A DNA stretch of 44,967 bases from a virus, in the IMG/VR virus record IMGVR_UViG_3300025141_000195, positions 1-44,967 of that record; one strand, 5' to 3'. Made by a program: the position numbers and the translations under genes. Positions 7,617 to 15,779 of this stretch are shown here, piece by piece. The notes under the pieces are model-generated. The model had not been told where the DNA came from. It made no database searches and saw only the letters and a program-made list of their open reading frames with translations. How positions within the stretch are numbered: the stretch's first letter is position 1; each line of letters starts with the position of its first letter.

Positions 7617-8457
7617 GAGTTTGTTCTTGTATTACGTTAGTATGGGCAACGCAAAACCCAAAATCGCTGAGATGTGTTTCATAAATTCCATAAGAAATCT
7701 TGCGAAACGCATTTCTTGGCTTTTCTTTCAACATATTAACAATACGTCGGTGAAGGCCACTTTCTGTTTTTAATCTTTCCTCATTTATACACAAATAATA
7801 ACACACTTCACGAGGGCTGTCAAGCTCAAAAAGCCATCTTTCTTCAAGTTTTTCAGAATCTAGCATTCCAATAGAGCGAATTCGATTAATTTCGCCCGGA
7901 CGCGGCAAGACCCCTATCTCGGGCTCAGAATATGTAAAAAAGTTTAAGTAATGGACACTAGAAAAAATAGTGTCATTCAGTGCATCATAATAATTTTTAA
8001 TGGATATATTCTGGATATGCTTCTCTATTTCCAGATTAGAGATAACCGTAAAGCTGCTCAAAAGGCCGCTGCGTGCGTACTGCTGCAACACTCCGTATGC
8101 GACCTTTTCAAGCAAGTGGGGGAGTCCGCTAAGCATCTCCACATCCGGCTTGATGTAAAAGAGATCTATTTTTTTATCTTTTATCTGCTCTAGAATACCC
8201 AAAGTGTAGCTTGAACTCTTAGATGCGCCCACGACAAACACCTGAACGTGGTCTGCGGTGTCGGAAAAGAATTTGCTTAAGTCCGGTGTGTTTTTTTCGC
8301 ACTCTTCAGGGTTTTCATAATCTTTCAGGGGGTGACAATATTTTGTTTTTCTTTTAACGGTGCTATTAAGCTTGTACACTTGGTAGTTTTTCTCTTGGCT
8401 TTTAAACTTTTCTGCTATAGCACTGCCTGCGTTTCCAATTCCAACGATCGAGATCAT
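7594..8457 (-). CDS. Divergent tubulin/FtsZ-superfamily-like protein (tentative)
   Basis: A 287-residue protein with the order of elements expected of FtsZ/tubulin. The N-terminus ISIVGIGNAGSAIAEKF resembles the first strand and T1 loop. A second strand and loop, VFVVGASKSSSYTLGILEQI (about 73-92), sits where the T4 signature GGGTGSG should be, but with Ser replacing most Gly. Then follow a strand IDLFYIKPD, a long helix, and SSFTVISNLEI (about 134-144), matching the strand that ends in Asn in FtsZ. Nucleotide binding is uncertain because the T4 glycines are degenerate. Phage tubulins such as PhuZ position replicating DNA; any such role here is inference. A plain Rossmann NAD-binding protein is the alternative. 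The stop overlaps the ssDNA-binding promoter, and the start overlaps the polymerase stop by 4 bases. Confidence 0.5.
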   Translation of the reverse strand: MISIVGIGNAGSAIAEKFKSQEKNYQVYKLNSTVKRKTKYCHPLKDYENPEECEKNTPDLSKFFSDTADHVQVFVVGASKSSSYTLGILEQIKDKKIDLFYIKPDVEMLSGLPHLLEKVAYGVLQQYARSGLLSSFTVISNLEIEKHIQNISIKNYYDALNDTIFSSVHYLNFFTYSEPEIGVLPRPGEINRIRSIGMLDSEKLEERWLFELDSPREVCYYLCINEERLKTESGLHRRIVNMLKEKPRNAFRKISYGIYETHLSDFGFCVAHTNVIQEQTLDKIDQE

Positions 8458-9656
8458 AATACTAAATTCTCCAAATTATAATAATCTTTTCCAGCCTTCA
8501 AGTTTACCATAAATTTATCTAATTTATTGTCCTCAAATATATCTCTCAAGGTCGGAACAATATGCTTCTCATCATCTGCCAAATCAACTACTATCTCATC
8601 ATGCACGATGTGAGATATAAAAGACTTGTAATCTTTCAGAAAATCATCCAGCTTCGCTGCTCTCTCAATTACAAGATCGGCTGTGGTGCTTTGTATAATA
8701 TAATTAAAAGCGCGGCGGTCGTCAACCCTTATATGACGATCAAATGGTGTAGTGACGTGTTCTCCGTCATAGTAGCGTGTGGTAATGTCATCTCTCCTAT
8801 AGATACTTTCATCAAGTGCAGCTGATTCTGAATTGTAGAGCCAACTAAAGAAGAGTGTTTTAGCGGTTGAGCGCTCAATCACCCTTTGATCGGTAAAAAC
8901 ATTCTCCATGTTCCACTTATGTACGTCATATTCCGGCTGAGCTTCTCCCGATAAGGCCAACACCGTGCGAAGCTCAGCACCATTATAATCCATCGAAAGA
9001 AACCAATCATTGCGAGGCTTTATAAGCTGACGTAATTCGCGGTGCATGGTCAAAATAGGAAAAGAATTAGTATACGTGGCCAAGCGGCCGGTTACCGTTC
9101 CAAATAAATTATAATCAATATATGGAGAGCAAGACATTAGCTTGTTAGCCAAAGAACGATGAACCGATTTTGTAAAAATTGTTCGGCAGCCGTCTGCATT
9201 GACATCTATCTTTTGGTATTTAATTTTATGCAGAAGTCTGTGGGTTCTCTTTAAGAAGTCATAATTTTCTGGTCTGTTCTCATTTTCGAAAACGTGTTGA
9301 GTGATTTGATTCTTAAGCTCCAGAAATTGCAATAAAAAATCATGTGGCACTAAATCAAAAAAACAATGATCATTAAAGTTTACTTTTGCAATCTCAAACG
9401 ATCTCTTAAAAGCGCGCATCTTGGATGTTGCTCTGTCGAAAGCAGGCTTTAATTCTTCGGGACATAATTCTGTGAGCGATCTTCCGTCTGCAATAAGCCA
9501 CCCATAGTCAACATCGCTATTGTGTAGGGCACCCGAGTAGGTCCACGTACGCATGCCATCAAAATTGTCCGGCATTGAGGGCGGATCAAAAATTAATTTT
9601 CCATCATGATAAAGCCCAACACACTGAGCCTTATCGTCTATAGCTTGAAAATACAC
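8454..9656 (-). CDS. Family A DNA polymerase, polymerase domain only
   Basis: A 400-residue replicative polymerase of the Pol I family. TVTGRLATYTNSFPILTMHRELR leads into motif A, SMDYNGAELR with catalytic D223. Motif B is degenerate but has R262, K266, F270 and Y274. FNYIIQSTTADLVIERA is the conserved Q helix, and motif C is HIVHDEIVVDL with D353 and E354. The catalytic set is therefore intact. The roughly 180 residues before the palm are too short and lack DxE-type motifs for a 3'-5' exonuclease domain, so proofreading must come from another protein or be absent. The 5'-nuclease is encoded separately downstream. The start abuts the stop of the 392-aa gene, and the end overlaps the tubulin-like gene by 4 bases, indicating coupled translation. 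Confidence 0.9.
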   Translation of the reverse strand: MYFQAIDDKAQCVGLYHDGKLIFDPPSMPDNFDGMRTWTYSGALHNSDVDYGWLIADGRSLTELCPEELKPAFDRATSKMRAFKRSFEIAKVNFNDHCFFDLVPHDFLLQFLELKNQITQHVFENENRPENYDFLKRTHRLLHKIKYQKIDVNADGCRTIFTKSVHRSLANKLMSCSPYIDYNLFGTVTGRLATYTNSFPILTMHRELRQLIKPRNDWFLSMDYNGAELRTVLALSGEAQPEYDVHKWNMENVFTDQRVIERSTAKTLFFSWLYNSESAALDESIYRRDDITTRYYDGEHVTTPFDRHIRVDDRRAFNYIIQSTTADLVIERAAKLDDFLKDYKSFISHIVHDEIVVDLADDEKHIVPTLRDIFEDNKLDKFMVNLKAGKDYYNLENLVL

Positions 9657-10835
9657 TCATTCCTCTGTTTCTTTGCGCGCATTAATAATATAAGTCAAAG
9701 AGCCTCGATAGTCAAATGGTTTATTCAAAATAATTTCAAAACTGTCCAACGCCCTGTCTAAATTTACTTTGGCTAAAGACAAGGTCTGCCTGATCAAGCG
9801 CTCCTGTTGGGGGGGCGAAAAGGTACTTTCTTCCTCAGCAAATCTCAACTTACAATAAAGCTGAAGAAAATACAAATCATTATATTTTTGAGGGAGAGAG
9901 TCGAGAGTGTACGTGACCGGCTCATGTGTGATGAGTCGGGACGCATTGTTGACATAGGTGTGCCGCCGAATTCTTCGCAAACGATTACGTTCATAAAAAT
10001 TAAACATAATCTCTTTAAAATTGTTAAAATACGTCTTATGTGCGGTCGAAAAGGCCGAACCCAAAACGGCGTCGGTATTGGGGGCGCCATACGCTTGAGC
10101 ATACGATAGCATGGGGGCAGATGCAATATCAGCAACTAATCTATATGGAATGTGCCTGTCTACCATGAATCCATAATTCGCGCATGCGCTGAGAAAAAAG
10201 TACCAATTATTGCTCTGAAGGAATTCTTTATACTTCTTTTCATCATTATCGTAGGGAATGTCTGCTATCTCTATGGCGAGACCTGTAGCCAATATGGGGC
10301 ATTCTTTGCTTTTCAAAAAACCGGGAAAGGTGAAGGGGTGCTCAGTTGCGGTATCGGCCAGATAAGGAAGAATTTTATCCATAAATTGTTTAAAATTAAC
10401 AAAAATAATTCCCTCTTCTTGAATAATCTCCTCAAACGCCTCCATGTAGGCCGTATAATACTCATTATAAAAGCTTTGGGGAGACTTGTAACTCTTGTGT
10501 ACGGTTAAGGTTGAGAGATATTTTGTTGTCGTGTCAATTTGCCCTTGGGCTGCCTTTTCCGCAAACTGACCCTGCAGTGCGGCAAACGCATCTGCCACAA
10601 AATTCAATGCCAGCTGTGGCTGGCCCGGTGGCGCTGGGATATTCTTGACCGGAAGTGCCCCATGCAAATAAATTGGCACATAATCGCGGTCTACTCGGCC
10701 ATACAGTCGCTTCTCTGCAAAGCTAAAATCTACTAAATTGGTATCGGTGGGATTAAGATAGTAATCATAAATTAGCCTTTTGTCAAAAAGCTCTTCTGTG
10801 GTTTCTTTGTTGCTTTTGCGAAAATATTCAGACAT
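9657..10835 (-). CDS. Unrecognised 392-residue phage protein at the virion/replication junction
   Basis: I do not recognise a family. The protein is 392 residues, soluble in appearance, rich in aromatic residues (many Tyr and Phe) and mainly helical, with a basic stretch FNFYERNRLRRIRRHTYV about two thirds along and a central YNEYYTAYMEAFEEIIQEE helix. There are no nucleotide-binding motifs, cysteine clusters or membrane segments. It starts 9 bases after the 1149-aa baseplate hub gene and its stop abuts the polymerase start. Position after a run of tail genes suggests a virion or tail-assembly protein, but it could equally be a replication partner of the exonuclease-less polymerase. A strong start context supports it being real. 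Confidence 0.6.
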   Translation of the reverse strand: MSEYFRKSNKETTEELFDKRLIYDYYLNPTDTNLVDFSFAEKRLYGRVDRDYVPIYLHGALPVKNIPAPPGQPQLALNFVADAFAALQGQFAEKAAQGQIDTTTKYLSTLTVHKSYKSPQSFYNEYYTAYMEAFEEIIQEEGIIFVNFKQFMDKILPYLADTATEHPFTFPGFLKSKECPILATGLAIEIADIPYDNDEKKYKEFLQSNNWYFFLSACANYGFMVDRHIPYRLVADIASAPMLSYAQAYGAPNTDAVLGSAFSTAHKTYFNNFKEIMFNFYERNRLRRIRRHTYVNNASRLITHEPVTYTLDSLPQKYNDLYFLQLYCKLRFAEEESTFSPPQQERLIRQTLSLAKVNLDRALDSFEIILNKPFDYRGSLTYIINARKETEE

Positions 10836-10844
10836 AATGGTTCA

Positions 10845-13800
10845 TCACTGGCCCGGGTTTTGGGTTGGGTCGGGCATACCATTCACGTACTCCGCAGAGC
10901 CGGGAGGGTAATTAGATTTATACAGGGCTTGTTGGCGGGCCTTTGAAATTTCCGGCACCACTTGGGAGACATTAGTAGGAGTGTTATTTGGTGAGGGGCC
11001 CTTTTTTTCTACCACTTGGTTATAAGAGCATTTTTGCACTCCTTTGGGGGTCTCGTTCGGCTTGTTGCCTTGGGCGCCATCCGTGGTTGTCGGGGTTTCT
11101 ATTTGGGCTGTCCATTTTGCAGTGAAGGAGGTTTCAAACTTGCCGGGCGACAGCGAGTGCTCCACCTGCATTACATCATAATATCCCCCAATACCAAATT
11201 GAGTCAATCCCGCGGGGCCGCTAAATATCTTAGATAATTCTTCATCAAGAGATGGCACCCACCCTTGGGGATCAACGTATATCTTCTGGCCGGGCCAGAG
11301 ACCAAAATTGCCCACAAGGCGCGCCTCGATGGAGTAGGTCTCTCTCAGCTGTTTAAGCCCATCATATCCTTCCTGCGCAAAACGTGTCTCTGCAATATAC
11401 TTTCTTTTATCTCGCACGAGTTTGAGATCTTTGATAATGCCGCGATCACGCCCAATAGAATAGTGCATCACACCGCGCTTGACATCGGCGTTATAGTCTC
11501 CCTGATAAAGGTCCACGGGTGGGGTGCGGCCCGTGGAAAAAACCATATAATTGTGGGTGGGGTGATTCAGGGGCTTGCCGGCGCCGTGCACATTCAAAAG
11601 AGGGCTGTACAGCGCTCCCTTGAAAAGGGCCGGATAAAGCCTAGTAAACCCGAGAGAGTCTTTAATAAGCTCTTTCCTCATCCGCGTTGGGGACCCGGGC
11701 GTGCTGACTAGGAGGATGCTGCGCTCTTTGTACTTCGCGATGATCTGCCTCGTCATTAAATTCGTTAAATCATCACTGTCGCCCGGGTACTTTTGATAAC
11801 CAACAAAAGTTGCCCGGCGTAACTGGGTCCGTTGTTTAACCATTGCCTTGAAACAAGTGTCGTCATTCAAAAAGTTTTTTAATACGGAGTTGATAAGATT
11901 GTTCAAAAAAACATTGAGAGGATATTTGTATAAATTCTTCTTAAGAGTCTCTGATGTTAGAAACTCAACCAAATATTTGAGGGAAAGGGGAATATCCCCC
12001 AAATTGGCAATTAAAATATCGGCGGGATTAACCGGATTTACAAGCTCAATGGGTCCGAGCACCACACGCAGCTTCTGAAAATTTTTATATTCTGCCGCGT
12101 TCTTTTCTTTAAGGCCCTGACTCAACTCTTTGAAGGTTGACTTCTCGGCCCATCCCTTTCTTCCGGTGGCCTTTTTTTCTACCATCTTCATTATTGTTTC
12201 ATGTGCATCAGGAGAAAGTCGTGTGTCTATGCCCTCTAACACAGTGTCAATTAGATCCGACACGTACACAAAAGGAAGCTCGTTTTGATTAAGAGTAATG
12301 GATTCCGCGGTAATTGCTTTGGCATCTTTTTTCTTTACTTTCTTCTTTTTGATCTTTTTGCGCCGGCGCTCTTCTGACATGACTGCCCACTTAGCTTTAT
12401 CTAATTCCGACATTTCGAACAGAGGACCCTCTTTGTTGATTTTGGCCAAGAGATGATTGGGCAAATATAGATATTTTAGCCTATTAGTCTTAGTCAGACG
12501 TCGGGTCATAGCCGAAATTGCTTGAGGGCGTATTTTATCGATATCCTTCATCTGATCGGCCTTGAAGGCAGCAATTGTTTTGGTGCCGCACGTTTGGCGA
12601 ATTTGATCAAGTCGCAGAATTGATTCCAAAGTCAAGGCATGTAACGCTGGATCACTAAAAATGTCGTACTGTTGCGCAGAAAAAGCCTCGCTAATCCATG
12701 GTTTAAAATTGACAACAAACTCTAACGTCCCATCTGGGTTAAAGTTGAACTCATGCGTCGTCGGAGTCATATCTATGGTAATCCTGTTGTTGCGAAGGGC
12801 AGCCTGGTTGACGCCGGTAATCGCCTTGGGTGGGACTTGAAACCCAACAGATGCGCGGATTGTAAAGTCTAAACTATCCAAGTTGTCATCCATCTGTTGC
12901 GCATCTTTAGAATTGACTCCTTCGTATTTTTGAATTATCTGAGGATCGGAAATGGTCTTCAGAGCTAAATCAATATATCGATAGGACTTGCCCTTGGGCC
13001 CTCGGATTTTGAGCAAATCACTAAAACTATTAGCAAAAATAGTAAGTTGCGCCGTGAGATCTCGCTTGGCCGCAAAAGGATTGGTGCCTATAAACTTTAC
13101 ATCAAAATTTTTAATACCAACCCCATATCCTCGTTTTCTTTTGCTTTGAACTGCGGTTGTGAGAGACTTAAGATTCTCCTTGGTGAAACTAGTATCAAAT
13201 TCAATCGGAACAGATATAAAATGAGAAGCAGAAAAGGTGGATTTGTTTTTCGAAGGTTCCGCGGGCATCAATTTATAAAAGTCGACTGTGGGCTGTAGGT
13301 TTGCAATCTCCCCGGTAGACATTGTCACCAGTTCGTGTTGGCCTGGATCTACCGTGAGCCTATTCATAAAATCGAAGGGATCTCCTTGCACCATGATGCA
13401 TGCATTGGTGGATCCGTCAATCGCGTCGTGGGAAGTGTAAGGTCGCGTTTTAGGAGGGTGTTGGTTTTCGATAAGCTCAGTGGATCCTTTGGCCTTAATT
13501 GCATTTGCGGCCTTGACCTCTAGTTCTTCCACTTTGTATCTCGTGATTGGCACAATCTGACTCAACAAAAAGCACTGCTCTCTAAAGCCTAGTGTTCGGG
13601 CGCGCTTAATGGCGGCCGCAACGGCGCTCTTCTTTGCCTCGAACGCGGCCCGGGCCTTGTCGTCGGCCTTTTTAAGCGCGGCAGCGCGGGCTTTCGCGTC
13701 GGCAGTGCCAGGGGTGCCGGCCAAGGGATCTTTAAAGCCTTCAGGGGGAAAATTATTTGCAAAACGATTGTCTCCAACAACCTTGGAGACGACGATAAGT

Positions 13801-14294
13801 TTGTAGTTGTCGTCGATATATTTGGTGAGTGCCGCGGGATCTGTTGCAAGCTTAAATGTGTTATCGTACGACATTTCATCGGCGTCGGTCTGGAATGTTT
13901 GGGTCCCTGTCGAGTCTGGGTCCCCTCCTTTATCCTCGTATACCTGTTTATACTGGCGGTTGTTTGGATCGATTGTGGTAAGTGAGTCATTTAATATCTT
14001 GCGCGCGCCGGCATAGTAGGGATCGGTCCCCCAGCCGTTGGGTTTAGTTTGATTAAAGTAGTCCCACAAAGTGCCGCCGGGATAGGAGCCCGGGCCGGCG
14101 GAAGGATTGCCAGGATCATACCATGTGACCGACCCATCAGCCGCGGCGCGCGCATTATAGCCATCAGAAACCTGATCGGCAAGGTGTGCCTTACATTTTT
14201 TTCGCGCGGTGAGGATCCGGTCCGCATATGAGTTGTCATCGAACCTTCCCTCGTCCGGATTCTGGTGATTGTGGATAAAATCCTTGCAGGGCAT
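10845..14294 (-). CDS. Large baseplate hub protein (gp27/gpD-like C-terminal region)
   Basis: 1149 residues. The N-terminal 200 or so residues are Gly/Pro/Asp-rich, then an Ala/Lys-rich helix (about 200-235), then beta-rich segments. A very basic patch, RRRKKIKKKKVKKKDAK, lies near residue 645. The C-terminal region has GNFGLWPGQKIYVDPQGW, then FGIGGYYDVMQVEHSLSPG and FETSFTAKWTAQIE, the pattern of central hub proteins of the gpD/gp27 type, where this domain joins the tail tube to the spike. The extreme C-terminus is Pro/Asn-rich and disordered. It is much larger than T4 gp27 (391 residues) and probably fuses several hub functions. It follows the gp53-like gene by one base, with AGGAG before the ATG. 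Confidence 0.65.
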   Translation of the reverse strand: MPCKDFIHNHQNPDEGRFDDNSYADRILTARKKCKAHLADQVSDGYNARAAADGSVTWYDPGNPSAGPGSYPGGTLWDYFNQTKPNGWGTDPYYAGARKILNDSLTTIDPNNRQYKQVYEDKGGDPDSTGTQTFQTDADEMSYDNTFKLATDPAALTKYIDDNYKLIVVSKVVGDNRFANNFPPEGFKDPLAGTPGTADAKARAAALKKADDKARAAFEAKKSAVAAAIKRARTLGFREQCFLLSQIVPITRYKVEELEVKAANAIKAKGSTELIENQHPPKTRPYTSHDAIDGSTNACIMVQGDPFDFMNRLTVDPGQHELVTMSTGEIANLQPTVDFYKLMPAEPSKNKSTFSASHFISVPIEFDTSFTKENLKSLTTAVQSKRKRGYGVGIKNFDVKFIGTNPFAAKRDLTAQLTIFANSFSDLLKIRGPKGKSYRYIDLALKTISDPQIIQKYEGVNSKDAQQMDDNLDSLDFTIRASVGFQVPPKAITGVNQAALRNNRITIDMTPTTHEFNFNPDGTLEFVVNFKPWISEAFSAQQYDIFSDPALHALTLESILRLDQIRQTCGTKTIAAFKADQMKDIDKIRPQAISAMTRRLTKTNRLKYLYLPNHLLAKINKEGPLFEMSELDKAKWAVMSEERRRKKIKKKKVKKKDAKAITAESITLNQNELPFVYVSDLIDTVLEGIDTRLSPDAHETIMKMVEKKATGRKGWAEKSTFKELSQGLKEKNAAEYKNFQKLRVVLGPIELVNPVNPADILIANLGDIPLSLKYLVEFLTSETLKKNLYKYPLNVFLNNLINSVLKNFLNDDTCFKAMVKQRTQLRRATFVGYQKYPGDSDDLTNLMTRQIIAKYKERSILLVSTPGSPTRMRKELIKDSLGFTRLYPALFKGALYSPLLNVHGAGKPLNHPTHNYMVFSTGRTPPVDLYQGDYNADVKRGVMHYSIGRDRGIIKDLKLVRDKRKYIAETRFAQEGYDGLKQLRETYSIEARLVGNFGLWPGQKIYVDPQGWVPSLDEELSKIFSGPAGLTQFGIGGYYDVMQVEHSLSPGKFETSFTAKWTAQIETPTTTDGAQGNKPNETPKGVQKCSYNQVVEKKGPSPNNTPTNVSQVVPEISKARQQALYKSNYPPGSAEYVNGMPDPTQNPGQ

Positions 14295-14295
14295 C

Positions 14296-14631
14296 TTATA
14301 CTCCTAAGACTGCGCGGGCAGCGTCAACGTCTATAGGTATCTGAATTACGTCACCCGGGCGGATATCCGCTTCCGTAGGCAGGGCATTGTACCACGCTAT
14401 TACCCACCAATAGGAAGCTTCTCCGTAATATTTGTGAGCGAGGTTATAAAAGCGATCACCATATTTCCATATATGAGTATCGGTGACCACGCTCATTCTT
14501 TCCCAAACGTTTGGGTTCTGGAGAACTGGGGTGGCGTAGTGTTGTACGCTGGCCAAGTTCCTGTTTTTTCTCAAATATGAATAATAGGGAACATTATTAT
14601 CAAATATTAGTGTATAAAGATATCGATTCAT
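14296..14631 (-). CDS. Baseplate wedge protein, gp53-like with LysM-type domain
   Basis: A 111-residue protein. The middle reads HIWKYGDRFYNLAHKYYG then ASYWWVIAWYN, and the end is IRPGDVIQIPID. This is the LysM-like pattern of gp53-family baseplate proteins and of the small peptidoglycan-binding-like proteins found beside hub genes in contractile tails: G-D-x2-x2-A-x2-Y-G, W-W-x-I-A, and P-G-x-x-I-x-I-P. In T4, gp53 joins wedges around the hub; here it sits between a tube-like baseplate protein and the large hub, which fits. The first 45 residues form a separate strand-rich arm. Spacing to both neighbours is 1-9 bases, so it is part of the tail operon. Confidence 0.75.
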   Translation of the reverse strand: MNRYLYTLIFDNNVPYYSYLRKNRNLASVQHYATPVLQNPNVWERMSVVTDTHIWKYGDRFYNLAHKYYGEASYWWVIAWYNALPTEADIRPGDVIQIPIDVDAARAVLGV

Positions 14632-14640
14632 GTAAGTGTC

Positions 14641-15777
14641 CTAGTCTTTCTTCTTTTTGTTGTCGAGATACTCTTGGGCTTGGTCTTGTGTGGCCTGATT
14701 ATAGAGAGAATCTCCTCCGGCGCGTTCTTTGTCGGACTTACCCCAAATAAATACTGCTTTTTTATTGTCGGCCTCTCTCTTGGCTTTTCCTGTCATTTGT
14801 GCCCACAAGTTACCATAACGTGCATCGGCACTATCATCCAGCGCTTGAAGTTGGCGCTCGGTGCCAATGCGTCCATTTTCATAGCCGCCCTTCCAAAATT
14901 TGCTTCCCAGCGCAGAATCGCCCCCGCCAGAACGCCCCACTTGATGAGAATCATCAACCTTGAGATCGCCGGGCTCAGCTAATACTACCCCATAGGGAAA
15001 GGCTGGATCTAATGATTCGCCGCTTTCGTTCCACCCTAAAGTCTGCTCATGTATTACAGCAAAACTCAGCGTCACTTCAAAGTTCTTGGGCATTACTGTG
15101 TTTGGGCCCTTTTCCAGTACTCCATCTTTGCCTAGCTCAGTATTGAGGCTGAGATTTTGAATGGCGGCCAAGATACCTTCGGTGGGAAGCCATGTAGATT
15201 GGTAATTGTTGTAGATGTCTTGTCGTTTTTTCCAACTCTCATGTTTCTTACCTGCCTTGGCATTCACGAGATTTGCTAGCGTTGCAGTGTCACTGATGCG
15301 GGTTTTTTGAACAAGGTTCATCATCTTAATTCGAACCAAGGGCGACTGTCCAATGGTGAGAGAAGAATCTAGAGTGCCGGGGTTGGTTTCAAAATAAGCT
15401 GGGTACATAAATTGTGCTAGACGTGAAATTCTGCCCATATTTTCGTACGCCTCGCTTTCAGAGCCGGCCGGAACCGAAAACCCAAGTTCAATTTTACGAG
15501 TAGTGTTCCCAAAAGTATAAATTGGATCTGTTCTTCCAAAGACGTTTTCGCCACTCCATTCTGATGTGTAATTTTCGCTATATTTAGTAACAAAGGCCTT
15601 GAAGAAGACTTGCTTGCCAGAAGGAATATGGTGGAAAGAGATGACAAATTGGCCTTTATTGCCCAGTGTGTCGCTCCCGTCAATATACGTATTGCCGGCG
15701 GGACCATCTAACTGTTTATACTTGGATTGCCAGAAAAAATTACTGTCGTCTGTCTTATCCCACTCGTCTGCGCTCAT
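14641..15777 (-). CDS. Baseplate or tube-initiator protein, tail-tube-like fold
   Basis: 378 residues. The first 200 are beta-rich with a pattern seen in tail tube and tube-initiator proteins: FVISFHHIPSGKQVFFKAFV, then KIELGFSVPAGSESEAYENM and ARLAQFMYP-like helix, and LVRIKMMNLV. A later segment, NFEVTLSFAVIHEQTLGW, fits the last tube strand. The C-terminal 100 residues are charged and Gln/Asp-rich and end in KKKKD, probably flexible. Location between tape measure and gp53-like genes suggests it forms the first ring on the hub (a T4 gp48/gp54-like role). That assignment is by position and pattern only. It starts 3 bases after the tape-measure stop. Confidence 0.6.
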   Translation of the reverse strand: MSADEWDKTDDSNFFWQSKYKQLDGPAGNTYIDGSDTLGNKGQFVISFHHIPSGKQVFFKAFVTKYSENYTSEWSGENVFGRTDPIYTFGNTTRKIELGFSVPAGSESEAYENMGRISRLAQFMYPAYFETNPGTLDSSLTIGQSPLVRIKMMNLVQKTRISDTATLANLVNAKAGKKHESWKKRQDIYNNYQSTWLPTEGILAAIQNLSLNTELGKDGVLEKGPNTVMPKNFEVTLSFAVIHEQTLGWNESGESLDPAFPYGVVLAEPGDLKVDDSHQVGRSGGGDSALGSKFWKGGYENGRIGTERQLQALDDSADARYGNLWAQMTGKAKREADNKKAVFIWGKSDKERAGGDSLYNQATQDQAQEYLDNKKKKD

Positions 15778-15779
15778 GA

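Noticed and set aside
7594-8457. NAD-dependent dehydrogenase for the protein starting ISIVGIGNAG
   Set aside because: The first glycine loop alone would fit, but the following elements and the Asn-ending strand fit the tubulin/FtsZ plan better. It is kept as the stated alternative.
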